Assembly: GCA_049999725.1 (NCBI GenBank)
Contig: JBNGIS010037362.1
Location: 1 to 28,308 of the forward strand
Reading direction: 5' to 3'
DNA: 28,308 bases
From: Haplomitrium mnioides
Taxonomy: Eukaryota > Marchantiophyta > Haplomitriopsida > Calobryales
Shown: in pieces, positions 10,919 to 20,358 of the stretch
Layout of the letters: the number at the start of each line of letters is the position of its first letter
How positions within the stretch are numbered: the stretch's first letter is position 1
The notes under the pieces: generated by a model
Seen by the model: the letters and a program-made list of their open reading frames with translations, nothing else
Told to the model about the DNA's origin: nothing
The model's database searches: none
Program-made: the position numbers and the translations under genes

Positions 10919-10941
10919 CTAAGTTCAAATTAGTGGTTATT
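10919..10941. repeat. Right terminal inverted repeat, copy 2
   Basis: CTAAGTTCAAATTAGTGGTTATT, matching CTAGTTCAAAGTAGCGG with several substitutions and one extra A. Copia pol resumes immediately after. Confidence 0.75.
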
Positions 10942-12235
10942 ATTTGTCAAAAAAGCTATGGAAAGTTTTCATTAGATAGAATGGAAAAAGACAATGGATT
11001 CAGAACTTAATTCCATGATACAGAGGAAGGTATTTGGACCTTTAGTCCTTGTTCTCTGTGATGCTCATTTAGTCAGATATAGATGGATCTTTGTGAAAAA
11101 GCAAAAGGAAAAATGCAAAATTGTCATATATAAGACACGCATTGTAGCCAAAGGCTATACACAAATACCTGGGAGAGACTTTGATCTCACATACGCCGCG
11201 GTTATGGATGTTATCACATACTGATTCCTAGTAGGCTTTTCCCTAGGATATGAGCTCATTACACATCAGATGGATGTTGTGACAACATATCTATACATGT
11301 TATTAGATACCCTAATCTATATGAAGGCTCCCCCAGAGCTTATTGCATGGAATATCTATCATATTCAAGGGGAGAATGTCACTAAGCGAAACCATCTAGC
11401 GGCCCATCTACCTCTTTACCATTGATCATAATTAAACCCAGTAGTGGTAGTACTAGGTCATGACCTATAGTCCATGAGATGTAATCTAGAAAGAAAAGAC
11501 CTACTATCCCCATATACATCAATCCATGCCTTTGACCTAGGATGGATATGTAGTCCAAATCCTTTGATCTATTTATGGACTTAAGTAGAGTGCTCGAATA
11601 TGGCATCATAGATTTCATAAGGAGATGATAGCCATGGGTTTTCACTTTGATGATATTGCACCAAGTTTATTCATCAAGAATATTGACAAAAAATTTACAA
11701 TTGTTGCATTATATATATTGATGATAAAAACCTATTCGGTCACTAATCCTTACTTGAGCAGACTATTTCTATGCTTAAGAAAATTTTTAATCTAAAGGAT
11801 ATTGGTAAGACCAAGTATTGTTTAGGATTACAACTTGAGTACCTAGATGATGGCATATTGATTCATCAGAGTACTTACACTAAAAAAGTCCTAAAACAAT
11901 TTAACATGGATAAATCTCATCTAGTAACATCAACTATGGAGATTAGAACACTACATAGAGAAAAAAATATTTTCCGCAAACGGAAAGACATAGAGCCAAT
12001 CCTCGGATCTGCGATACCATATCTCTCCACTATAGGAGCTCTTATGTATCTTGCTAATCAAACACGCCCTGATGTTTCCTTTGCCGTGAACTTGTTTGCA
12101 AGACATAGTTCACAACCTACTATACATCATTGGAATGGTATCAAATGTATTTTCAAATATTTACAAGGCACAATTGACATGGGACTATTTTTCCTATATA
12201 CTATTGATCAAATTCTTACCGGCTATGTGGATGCA
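10942..12235 (+). pseudogene. Copia reverse transcriptase, broken
   Basis: The N-terminal part (about 10960-11220) has the family pattern: LNSMIQRKVFGPL, RWIFVKKQK, TRIVAKGYTQIPGRDFD. The catalytic YxDD is YIDD at 11714-11725, but in a different frame from the open stretch that follows. The downstream part, 11771-12235, is open and well kept (DIGKTKYCLGLQLEY, IPYLSTIGALMYLA, TRPDVSFAVNL, HHWNGIKCIFKYLQGT). Between them, about 11345-11600, an unrelated segment replaces the YGLKQ-type region. A TGA ends the first part at 11222-11224. Confidence 0.88.
11360..11605. other. Unexplained segment inside copia reverse transcriptase
   Basis: About 240 bases do not fit the copia protein in any forward frame; the pol match stops near 11345 and resumes near 11605. 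The segment begins with AAGGGGAGAATGTCAC (11368-11383), which looks like a polypurine tract followed by an LTR start (TG), so it may be a remnant of another LTR element. The minus strand is open for 87 codons across it, with no recognised motif. Confidence 0.4.
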
Positions 12236-12660
12236 TAATACCCTTCAAATTCTAATGATGCTAAGTCCCAAACCGGTTATATACTCCTATATGGCTCTAC
12301 AAGTATATCATGGAAAAGTACAAAGCAAACTTTGACTTGTACATCCTCCAACCATGTAGAGATTATAGCTTTGTATGAAGCCAATAAGTAGTGCATATAC
12401 CTATGAAGGATACTTAATCATATTTATTTACCTTATATATCTGGCCCAACTGTTATTTTTTAAGATAACTTGGCATGTGTACATAGGGTTTTATTAAAGG
12501 AGACCAAATTAAACACATTGCACCTAAGTTTTTCTTCACCCATGAGCAGTAAGATGATGCTATTTCTGTATAGGTTATCTCTAGTAAAGAGAACATTGCT
12601 AATATTTTTGAGAAGGCTTTACCTCCAACACTACATCAACATTTTTGTCATTCTCTTGGT
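12200..12660 (+). pseudogene. Copia RNase H and pol C-terminus, broken
   Basis: Visible in order, with frame changes between pieces: GYVDA at the start of RNase H, a SQTGYILLYGSTSISW-type stretch, KQTLTCTSSNHVEIIALYEA with the catalytic Glu position, then DNLACV, IKHIAPKFFF-like sequence and NIANIFEKALPP before the stop. This is the usual copia RNase H and tail order. Stops include TAA at 12236-12238 and TAG near 12389. Confidence 0.8.
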
Positions 12661-13018
12661 CTACAAAGATTGTCGACATTATCATTATGACTTCATCGAC
12701 TATAATTTCATTATATGGTCAATATCATCATTCTTGTCTTTGATACATCTTCGTTATATATTCTGCTCATGGCTTTTCTAAGGCATCATATGATTATTCT
12801 TTGGTTATCTACTTGGCATATAGCTGACTTTCTTCTTATTATTTCTTCTCTAAATTCAGTCACTTTATAACATATATATCCATTTATAGATGGTGGTTGT
12901 ACTCATTCTCTTGCAGGAGTATAAGAGGGTTTTAATGAGGCAACACTTTTATGCTTCATATGGATTTCTTTAGTAGTGTTGGCGATATTTTATCATAGGT
13001 TTTTACATTCATCTTACA
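12661..13018. other. Copia 3' untranslated region before the LTR
   Basis: AT-rich, no convincing gene. It includes GAGGGTTTTAATGAGGCAAC (about 12927-12946), which resembles the region upstream of the polypurine tract in related plant copia elements. Confidence 0.5.
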
Positions 13019-13021
13019 TGT

Positions 13022-13048
13022 GGTTACAACATTCCCCATGTTGTAACC
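13022..13048. other. Perfect hairpin at the copia LTR boundary
   Basis: Arm GGTTACAACAT (13022-13032), loop TCCCC (13033-13037), arm ATGTTGTAACC (13038-13048). Eleven perfect base pairs. It overlaps the most likely LTR start (TGTTGTAACC, 13039). Confidence 0.7.
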
Positions 13049-13303
13049 AATAGAGAGTATTATACTATATCTAGTAAGATAATTAGACTAATCTATAATT
13101 AGTGCATAACTAGGATTATGATTAGTACTAATCCTAGAAGATTAGCACATCTACCTTTATGTTCTATGAACACTATTGTACATTGATTCATCCATTCATA
13201 CATTTATATATCGAGAGAGAAGAGAAGTGGAGAAAGAGATTTTGCTTTTTATCTTGTATCTTAATTCATGTTTTATAGATTTAATAATCCTTCTACTTCA
13301 ACA
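13039..13303 (+). repeat. Copia 3' LTR
   Basis: Starts with TGTTGTAACC and ends with CTTCAACA, i.e. TG...CA. It contains a TATA-like TTTATATAT (about 13202) followed by GAGAGAGAAGAGAAGTGGAG and a U-rich end, typical of short plant copia LTRs. The partner 5' LTR is outside the window, so the start is inferred; TGTGG at 13019 is an alternative. The right side is exact because transposon copy 3 resumes at 13304. Confidence 0.65.
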
Positions 13304-16300
13304 TTGATTTAATAGTAGCTAGAGTGGTTTCTTCAATTGGTTTTTTTGTGTAAGAAGAACATCAAAAAACAGAATTGTGATTTGTGTGACATCAAATACA
13401 TCAATCTGTTACTTGGATTTGCATTTCCCCTTTGTTGCTCTTATTTTTTCTGGGAAGTATTGTCCAGAAAATGCATCATCAGCCTCATAAGCAAACCATT
13501 AAACATGTACTCGTTTTAGGTTTGAAGGTTTTGCCTCATCAAATGACAAAACTTTGAGAGCTTTGGCAACCAAAAACAATCTTCCCTTTATATTCACAGA
13601 TGCAACAACAAAAATAAACATTCTAGCTTTCAGCTCATGTAGATTTCCAAATTTTTACATGTATTGGGTGTTGTGCGAAAGAGTCCTTTCTTGCGGCCTA
13701 GGTGCTTCATCATAGATTGCTCAACATGTAGAAAGTATTTGTTGTACCAAAGTATCTTCTTGTGTCTATTTAACATCAAGTTGAGAACCTAGACGAATAT
13801 TTTAAGAATCATTACAAATGTTAGTTGTGAAGGTGGAAAGGTGCATTTTGCTTTGAGTCTTTGTCTTTTTCTTTCAAGGATGTAGGCCGCAATCTCTTGT
13901 TGGGAAAAAACTTTATTCCACCATTGAATATCAGAAATTGTAAAATGCTTGTAGCAGTTCTCAATTATATTTTCCTTTATTGCAAAGAGGACTTTCTCGG
14001 CATCAACTTCTCTTTCTTCCTTTTGAGATCATTTGATTTCAGAATATCCCTTGAGAGGAATCAACATTGAACTTGAAATTTCTCTATCCACTTCACATAT
14101 GCACTTGAGTTGACAAATACCATCTGAGAGTAACCAAAATTCACTTGTTGAAAACTGTTTGCTCCAAATATTTGTTTTGAAATCATTCAATTGGAACTTG
14201 AATTATTGATTAAAGGTAATATTATGTATTCTTTGAATGAGAGAGGGACATTGTTTTGGAAACATTTTGAAATCTTAAGATCCATCAATAGAATTGCTTG
14301 AGGTTTAGGATTATACGATAATTATAGCACTTTGCTAAGATTCATAATCGTGAAAGCTTTCAAGAATCAATTGAACATTTGATTTATTTAATCATGAGTA
14401 TGGCCAACCATGAGAAATCCCACCTTGAATTTTCGAAAAACATTCTTGGGAATAAGAAGACTAAGATATCAACCTTTCAAAGTCACATGATATTTTGTTG
14501 AGCACAATAACTGTCAAATTAAAATTTCTTCTCAAGTTTCTATAGGTTAAAAAGACCCTTGATGAAAGAACATGATTGAATATTAAGGCACCAACAACAT
14601 GTACACCCACCAAACAATCTTTATCAATGTTTTTTGGTGGCAAAAGCAAGTATGGAGTAATAGCTTTCTTCTAATCCATTCCATCAATGACAATTTCCAA
14701 GTACTTTTGACCATCTATATAACATTTTCTTCGATAGTTTGCAAGTTTTGTTCTTTCTTTCATTTAATGGTCACGATGAAGAAACAATTAGCGATTATAT
14801 TTGTCTTCAACATCACAAAGCACAAAAGATATTAAAGTAGTTGAGTAAAACATGTGTCACTGTTTTGAGCTTCAAAAGACAACCTCATATGCTAGACATA
14901 TTCAATTCATCATAAAGAAATGTTTGGATTGGTAGATTCTGAAGTGAAAATTTATAAGAAGATTAAAAACAAACTTTATGTAGTTCAAATAAAAGAGAAT
15001 TTGAATAACATTCACAATAAGTACTTGTGTTTGACTTGAAATAAACAAAAGTTTTGAAAGGAGAAAAACATGATTTGCTAGCAAAGAGGTCACAAATTGA
15101 AACATCAATTTCAAATGTAGTTTAGACTCTTTATTCGCAAAGGATTAAAAAAACCAAAACAAATCATATGTGCAGATAGGATCAATGGAGACAACAACTG
15201 ATCATATGCGCATTTAGGACCAAAAGCAAAAACATCAATATCCTAGCTTGTTTTGACTGTTGTTAATACTGGTTTTGAAAGAAACAAGAACAAAAGCTAT
15301 GCGCCCATTGGATTTGCAAATAGCAAAAATGATTCATGCTATTTTTTTTCTAGCGATGGCCTCTTGATTTAAAGCAACAAAAACGAAACTTGCTTCAAAA
15401 CTAAGGTCACCACCAACAATTAGATCCATTTCTTTGCTTTATTTGACTATAGACAAGGTTTAAATTAAAACTAAAAACAAAAGACCCTTTGCAAGCATAG
15501 ACTCTCTTCTAACAACTCAAGCTGCTAAGAATTATTTGATTCAAATCTTGTTTGTTGAACAACTTAATAAAACAAATATCTTTTAGCACTAAGTTGAGAA
15601 AACATAACATCTCTAGAACTAAGCTTTGAGTTAAAAGAAAAAAAAACATGGATTAACCAAAGGTTTCAAAAGAGAAGAAATTTTTTTCTTTGTGAGACTC
15701 CAAGATGGATTTTTCTCGCAATGATTTTATTTCTTTGCATGTTGAATTCACAAATAGCAAATCTATTGTGTTTTGGAATTTTTATATTTGGAAAATGAGT
15801 TCTCTAATTTTTTGTAAAACCCGAAAATTAAGAAGGCAATGGGGATCTTTCTCTTTCAAATACGTTCTGTAGTAGTCATAAACTTCCAATTTTGTAAAAT
15901 TATTAGGCAAACTACAAACTTTATGAGTGGGTATTCTCTCGCAAAGTCCTTGAAAAAAATTATCCATCCACTCACGCACAAATACTCCTTTAGTAGATAA
16001 TTCTCTTTTTCCAAAAATGCCTCTAAAATCCGCGTTTTAAAATTTTGAAATCCTTTGGATTCTATCATTCCCTATTGATAATATTAATTTGAATGCTCTT
16101 CTATACACAATGGTACAGCCAAGCGGAGTAAGCCGATTGTCAACATAAGAGTCTTTTCTTGGTATTCCGCACTGCAATGTGATATCTCAATTCTTCATGC
16201 TTTGTGGAAAATAAATTTCTCTCACAGTTTTCAAAAAATCTGTCTTATACAACGACAAGCAATTATTTTGACAACATTAAATTCTCTTCAATTTAGAAAT

Positions 16301-17249
16301 TGACATTGGATTGAGCTTTTTCTTCACAAAGCTCTCGTCATGATGGACTTTCTGCAATAATTTTTGCATAAGGTGTTTATCTGTTTGGGTTTTAGCCCAA
16401 ACAAAGAATTCTTTTATTGCACTAGTCGATTTGGTCCATATGCAAATCTATCCATCCAATATAATTCATCGTTCTCAAGATCCTGATCACTATCATAAAC
16501 ACTATTTGTTCCTTCACAATAAGTTTTTGAAGAATGATGTCCTCCTTTTGGATTGGGAGAACTTCACCATGTCGAAACGAAATCTTCATTAATATCTTGG
16601 ACATTAGGAAATGTTTTTTGTAATATAATCAGTGCCATTGGCGATAGCTCCAACGAAATATTGATTGATTGAGACTCTTTGCTAGAATCATTTCCCAAAC
16701 TATTGTCTGAAGACTCCTCCAAAAGAGTTCGATTTGTTTCAGATTTCCCAATCTCATTGCAAGATCCAACTTGAATTGAAATCACTTGTTGTTTGAGTAT
16801 TGCTATTAGGGAGAGCGATTCATCTCCAAAATTGAAACTGCCCATTGATTCTATGCATTTGTTTTTTTGACAAACACATTTTGATCTTGAATTTTGAAGT
16901 CTTCTTTAGATGAGAATGAAGAAAGGTCCACAATCGTATGGAAATTCGGAGTTGAACGTCTTTTTGTTGATATATTGGAGTAGTCAAAAGAATTCAACTT
17001 TGATCGTTTGACCAACAACAAAGATCTTGTGCGTGCAAAAGGTTGTGTCTTCAATTTTCTTCGAGCATCGGGTTGCCTCTTTGATCCTTTTCCCGCAAGT
17101 TGTTCACTCCTTAATCCTATGTGCATATTGGGTTCACTCCTTGATCTTATATGCGAATTGGGTTCACTTTCTCAATCTTCCCGAGCAGAGTTATCTAATT
17201 CAACAAAAGCCATCTTTTTCCTCGATATACTCGCCATCACACTTGACAT
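13304..17249 (-). pseudogene. Gene 1 of copy 3: DDE transposase, broken, catalytic Asp deleted
   Basis: Homologue of 448-4516 on the opposite strand. Starts are possible at 17249 (MSSVMASIS) or 17213 (MAFVELDNSA). The in-frame minisatellite comes next (17040-17200), then Ser/Glu-rich sequence (GDESLSLIA, SLGNDSSKESQSINISLE), the Cys block and the intron (about 14830-15690, which includes palindromic units). The core has an IDGMD-type first motif (about 14670) and PPKNIDKDCLVGVHVVGA. Near 14469 about 65 bp are missing relative to 3114-3177 of copy 1, which removes LQLDNTTRENK and shifts the frame. VGHTHD survives near 14400. The C-terminal end is cut by the copia insertion. Confidence 0.8.
17040..17200 (-). 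repeat. 30-bp minisatellite in transposase N-terminus, copy 3
   Basis: Units of GATCAAGGAGTGAACCCAAT-type sequence alternating with near-palindromes such as ATATGCACATAGG. They encode in frame RSRSEPNMHIG and LRSEQLAGKG-like repeats. Confidence 0.75.
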
Positions 17250-17774
17250 TTTTGGTAGTCCATTGCTTACCTTCAAAGAATTGCAGTTTGAACGAATCTC
17301 TAGGTGTCGGTCAAACAATAAAGCTTACTAAATATCAACTATTTGAAGAAATTATTTTAACAAATATTGTTAACCTCTTACAGCCTATCTAAAATAAGTA
17401 TTTTCAAAGACAATTTTGTAAAACAAAAAAATTGTGAACTTTTTGTGAAGAAAATGAAAAACAGAAATTGGAAAGATGAAAACAAGCGATGCTTTATATA
17501 CCAACTTCTTTTTCGCACCACACAAACCTATGTGCCAAGAACTCCGCGAATCGTTTTTTTGTGAGAAAAGGTATTTTTTGAAATTAAGGTATAAAAAGAG
17601 CAACAATTGAAGTTTCTTTCCATTGTTGCGAGTTCACTTTCTAGTTTTTGTTTTCTTGTCATCGTTATTTTTGCATTTTCTTCTTGTTTTTTCATCTTCA
17701 ACTACTCGTTTTTTGTGAACTTTTCTTCCTCGGATTTTTGCCTTCAAATTCTACCTATTTTTACTTTTGAGAAA
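17250..17774. promoter_or_regulatory. Divergent promoter between gene 1 and gene 2, copy 3
   Basis: About 525 bases between the two start codons. TATAAAAAG at 17590-17598 faces gene 2, about 180 bases before its ATG. TATATAAAG on the minus strand (17492-17500) faces gene 1. The region aligns with 1-447 of copy 1. The open frame starting at 17607 includes hydrophobic leader-like residues but is more likely 5' UTR read-through; ATG 17775 (MASLINVPKL) follows. Confidence 0.6.
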
Positions 17775-18134
17775 ATGGCATCACTAATCAATGTTCCTAA
17801 ACTTGCTCGACCAAGACCTTATAGGTATTTAGATGTTCTCAAGGTTCTAGAGCAAAAAAAATTAGAATGGAAATGGCTACTTAATTATGGATCCATGAAA
17901 GACATAGATCAACACCTTTACCTTTTTGTTGCTCAAGGTGAAAAATATAACCTAGGCTTTTTGGTCCAAAAAACGATGAATAGAAAGGGGCAGCAAGCCA
18001 ACATTGAGTTATTTGTATAGCCACAAGATAGTATTACCCTATATAATGCCTCTCGCAAACAATTTTACTTTTCGGAGATGAACCATAAGGGCATCTTTAC
18101 CAAGCATCTACAGTTGGTTAAGGACGATATCATG

Positions 18135-18477
18135 GTAAGATATTAAAACTTTTTTTTTTTTTCATTTTTCCTTTTGCACTGATTCAGAACTCAATGCACG
18201 TATGGGCTCCTGAGTCCAAGCTAGCTTGGACTCGGGGGTCAAAGTAAGCAGAGCTAGGGTAGTCCATATGTGCAGGAACTTCAGAGTCATTGTGCAAATG
18301 GACTCTACTATCCATGCGTGTAAGGACTCCGGAGTCCATTCGTGCAAGGACTCTGGAGTCTATTTTTGCCTAGACTATAGGTTTAGTACATTTTAGCTCC
18401 TTATAAACATATTGAGATTTTTGGTTTAACATGTTTGATCGTTTTTTATTTTGTTTTTTAATTCACTCACTATTTAG
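18135..18477 (+). other. Intron 1 of gene 2, copy 3, with 24-bp palindromic minisatellite
   Basis: Donor ATCATG|GTAAGATATT, acceptor CACTATTTAG|TGGACTTC. Most of the 343 bases (about 18190-18370) is an array of a 24-bp unit made of GGACTCNGGAGTCC and ATGCGTGCAT. The minus-strand frame at 18162-18347 is a repeat shadow. Confidence 0.75.
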
Positions 18478-19829
18478 TGGACTTCATTGATGCCTATCGA
18501 GACGCGAAGTGCGTTGAACGAGACTTCATCAAGATGGTGATTAGCATCAAGCTGCTGAACCCCAAACAAGGAGTCCACATTGTGCAACTAGTGTTGCATC
18601 CAAGTGTGGCAACAATGTCAATAGCAACAATGGAAGGACCATCAATTGCGACCAAAAAGAGAAAGACGGTGGAGCCAATCGAGGCTCCAAAAAAGAAGAA
18701 ACAAGCTATCCCAAAGAAGAAGCATGTTCCAATACAAAATATTGAAGAGGAGCTACCACACTTCCCATCTCCATCAAGGTCATCTTTTGCGGCCCATTTG
18801 TCTTCAGCTCCGAGCAGCTCAGAGGAGGAAGCAAAGCTGGAGTATGTGCAAGGTCCAACATCAAGATCAAAAAGGCAATTGCATAAGAGGGTGCAAACCT
18901 TTTAGAAACGTGAGCTGGTGGATCCTCAAATAGTGTCTGAGGAAGATAATAATTTAAACCTTTCAAAACTTGGAATATACAACTAAAGACTGTTCCATAC
19001 TAGGAGGTTGAATGAGGACTTTGTTGAGCTTCTGGCATAAGGAATGCTCACCAATAAATATGAGCATAGTTTTTTCTATTGTTGTTGTAGACTCGAAGTG
19101 CGAGTTGAAGGATAAGTCAGAGTTTGATCTAAAGAACCCTAACAAGTATAGATACAAGATTGCAGAGGCGATCATAGTGTTGTCGCAAGGAACCTTTAGT
19201 TACAAAATATGGAGCAAAGAATCCAATGTTGTCACTCTGCAACTGTTATGTGTACGTGGGTTTGACTCCAACAGAGGACTGTATTTTTGCAATGGATAAC
19301 AATTATGACCAAAGATATAGGTTGGAAATGATGCCAATTCAAATGGTTGAATATTGGCATCAGAGGTGCATGAAGAGTGGGATGGTATCATCCCAAAAAA
19401 CAAAAAGAGAGTTAGTGTTGGAGACCCTGGAGATTAAGCTGAAGTCAACTTTTGAGAAGACAGCTACTTCTTAAGACAATTGGTTCCAGCTTGCATTTCA
19501 AAGTGGTGAGCTATGGGATTTACAACAGAGCATTTTTTCAATGTGGGAGAAGAACACTATCAAAGGCCAGAAGCCAAAGGCAAAAAGTTCCTTGAGAATG
19601 AAGGACATGAAGTGGACATCTTGAGGTCTCTTTTGGGTCTTCTCAATGAAATCAAAATCTTTGTTTTGAAATGTGTTGAAGTTGGAGAGCTATTGTTTGA
19701 AGAGATGTCTCGCGAATTGGAGAGACATGAGGTTTTGGCGGTGCTGGTGAAAAAGCAAGGATGGAGTATCCCATCCACACCAAAGAGTCCAAGATGTCAT
19801 CATTTTATTCAATTTTTGAGAAATTGTTG

Positions 19830-20358
19830 GCAAGTGTTTTATCTTTTTTCAATTGTGATTCTTAATTTAATTTCAGTTTGCCTCTGAAGGTTTGAGAGTC
19901 CATACGTGCATGAACTCTTGAGTTTATGTTCGCTTGGACTCTCAAAAGTCCATATGCGCATAGGCTCTCGAGTTTATACACCCAAGGACTCAAGAGTCTA
20001 TGAACGCATGGACTCTTGAGTTCAACCTCGTGCCAACTCTTGAGTCCATGCACACATGGACTCGAGAGTCCTTAAGCGCATTGACTCTCGAGTCCATGCA
20101 CGTATGAACTCTCAAGAGTCCCAAGCGCGCAAGAACTTGAGAGTCCATATGCGCATGGACTCTTGAGTCAATATGCTTAAGGACTTGAGAGTCAGTACTA
20201 GGTTGGACTCAAGAGTCCAAATGCCCATGGACTTGAGAGTTCATGCACACATGGTCTCAAGAGTTCATGTGCGTATGGCAACTTAGTCTCTCCTTGTCAA
20301 GTGCTCAAATTTTTTGTTTTTTGTTTTAGTCTAACTTGCTTCTCTGTTTTTTTAATAG
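19830..20358 (+). other. Intron 2 of gene 2, copy 3, with 24-bp palindromic minisatellite
   Basis: The donor reads TTG|GCAAGTGTTT, a GC donor where copy 4 has GTAAGT; the acceptor is TTTTTTTAATAG|TG. About 19893-20280 is an array of some 16 units of GGACTCGAGAGTCC plus ATGCGCGCAT (24 bp). Each half is self-complementary, so the array reads alike on both strands. I count at least 18 GANTC sites in it by eye. Confidence 0.75.

Larger units (their letters stand above)
8114..10941. mobile_element. Family T copy 2: internal deletion derivative (about 2.8 kb)
   Basis: Both termini are present: left AGCAACTGCTACTTTGAACC and right CTAAGTTCAAATTAGTGGTT, which are inverted repeats of each other. From left to right it holds the gene 2-side terminal region (reverse complement of about 22090-22416), a minisatellite, the 3' end of the methyltransferase gene on the minus strand, then directly the gene 1-side terminal region. 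The transposase gene, the promoter and most of gene 2 are missing. It can only have moved with proteins made elsewhere. It sits in copia pol between integrase and reverse transcriptase. I could not find a clean target-site duplication. Confidence 0.85.
6100..13303 (+). mobile_element. Ty1/copia LTR retrotransposon, decayed, interrupted by copies 1 and 2
   Basis: The order gag zinc knuckle, integrase, reverse transcriptase, RNase H, 3' LTR is the copia order. The 5' LTR and start of gag must lie to the left of copy 1, outside the window. Copy 2 (8114-10941) splits it between integrase and reverse transcriptase. The 3' end is at 13303, where transposase-gene sequence of copy 3 resumes. The pol wording (GPQRQKSIYVGFD, IIRYLEPS) is typical of a plant copia lineage. 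Stops and frameshifts throughout mean it is not autonomous. Confidence 0.9.

Noticed and set aside
8114-10941. Clean target-site duplication around copy 2.
   Set aside because: Flanks such as ATATCTAGC and ATTATTTGT share only about half their bases for the possible boundaries. I do not claim a duplication or a superfamily from it.
17607-17774. Signal peptide or membrane anchor on gene 2 (MKFLSIVASSLSSFCFLVIV).
   Set aside because: It is a U-rich leader between the TATA box and the more likely ATG at 17775. In copy 1 (bases 1-50, minus strand) the same leader is not clearly coding.
19893-20280. CRISPR array.
   Set aside because: Units are contiguous, degenerate, palindromic minisatellite repeats without unique spacers, in an intron of a plant transposon.
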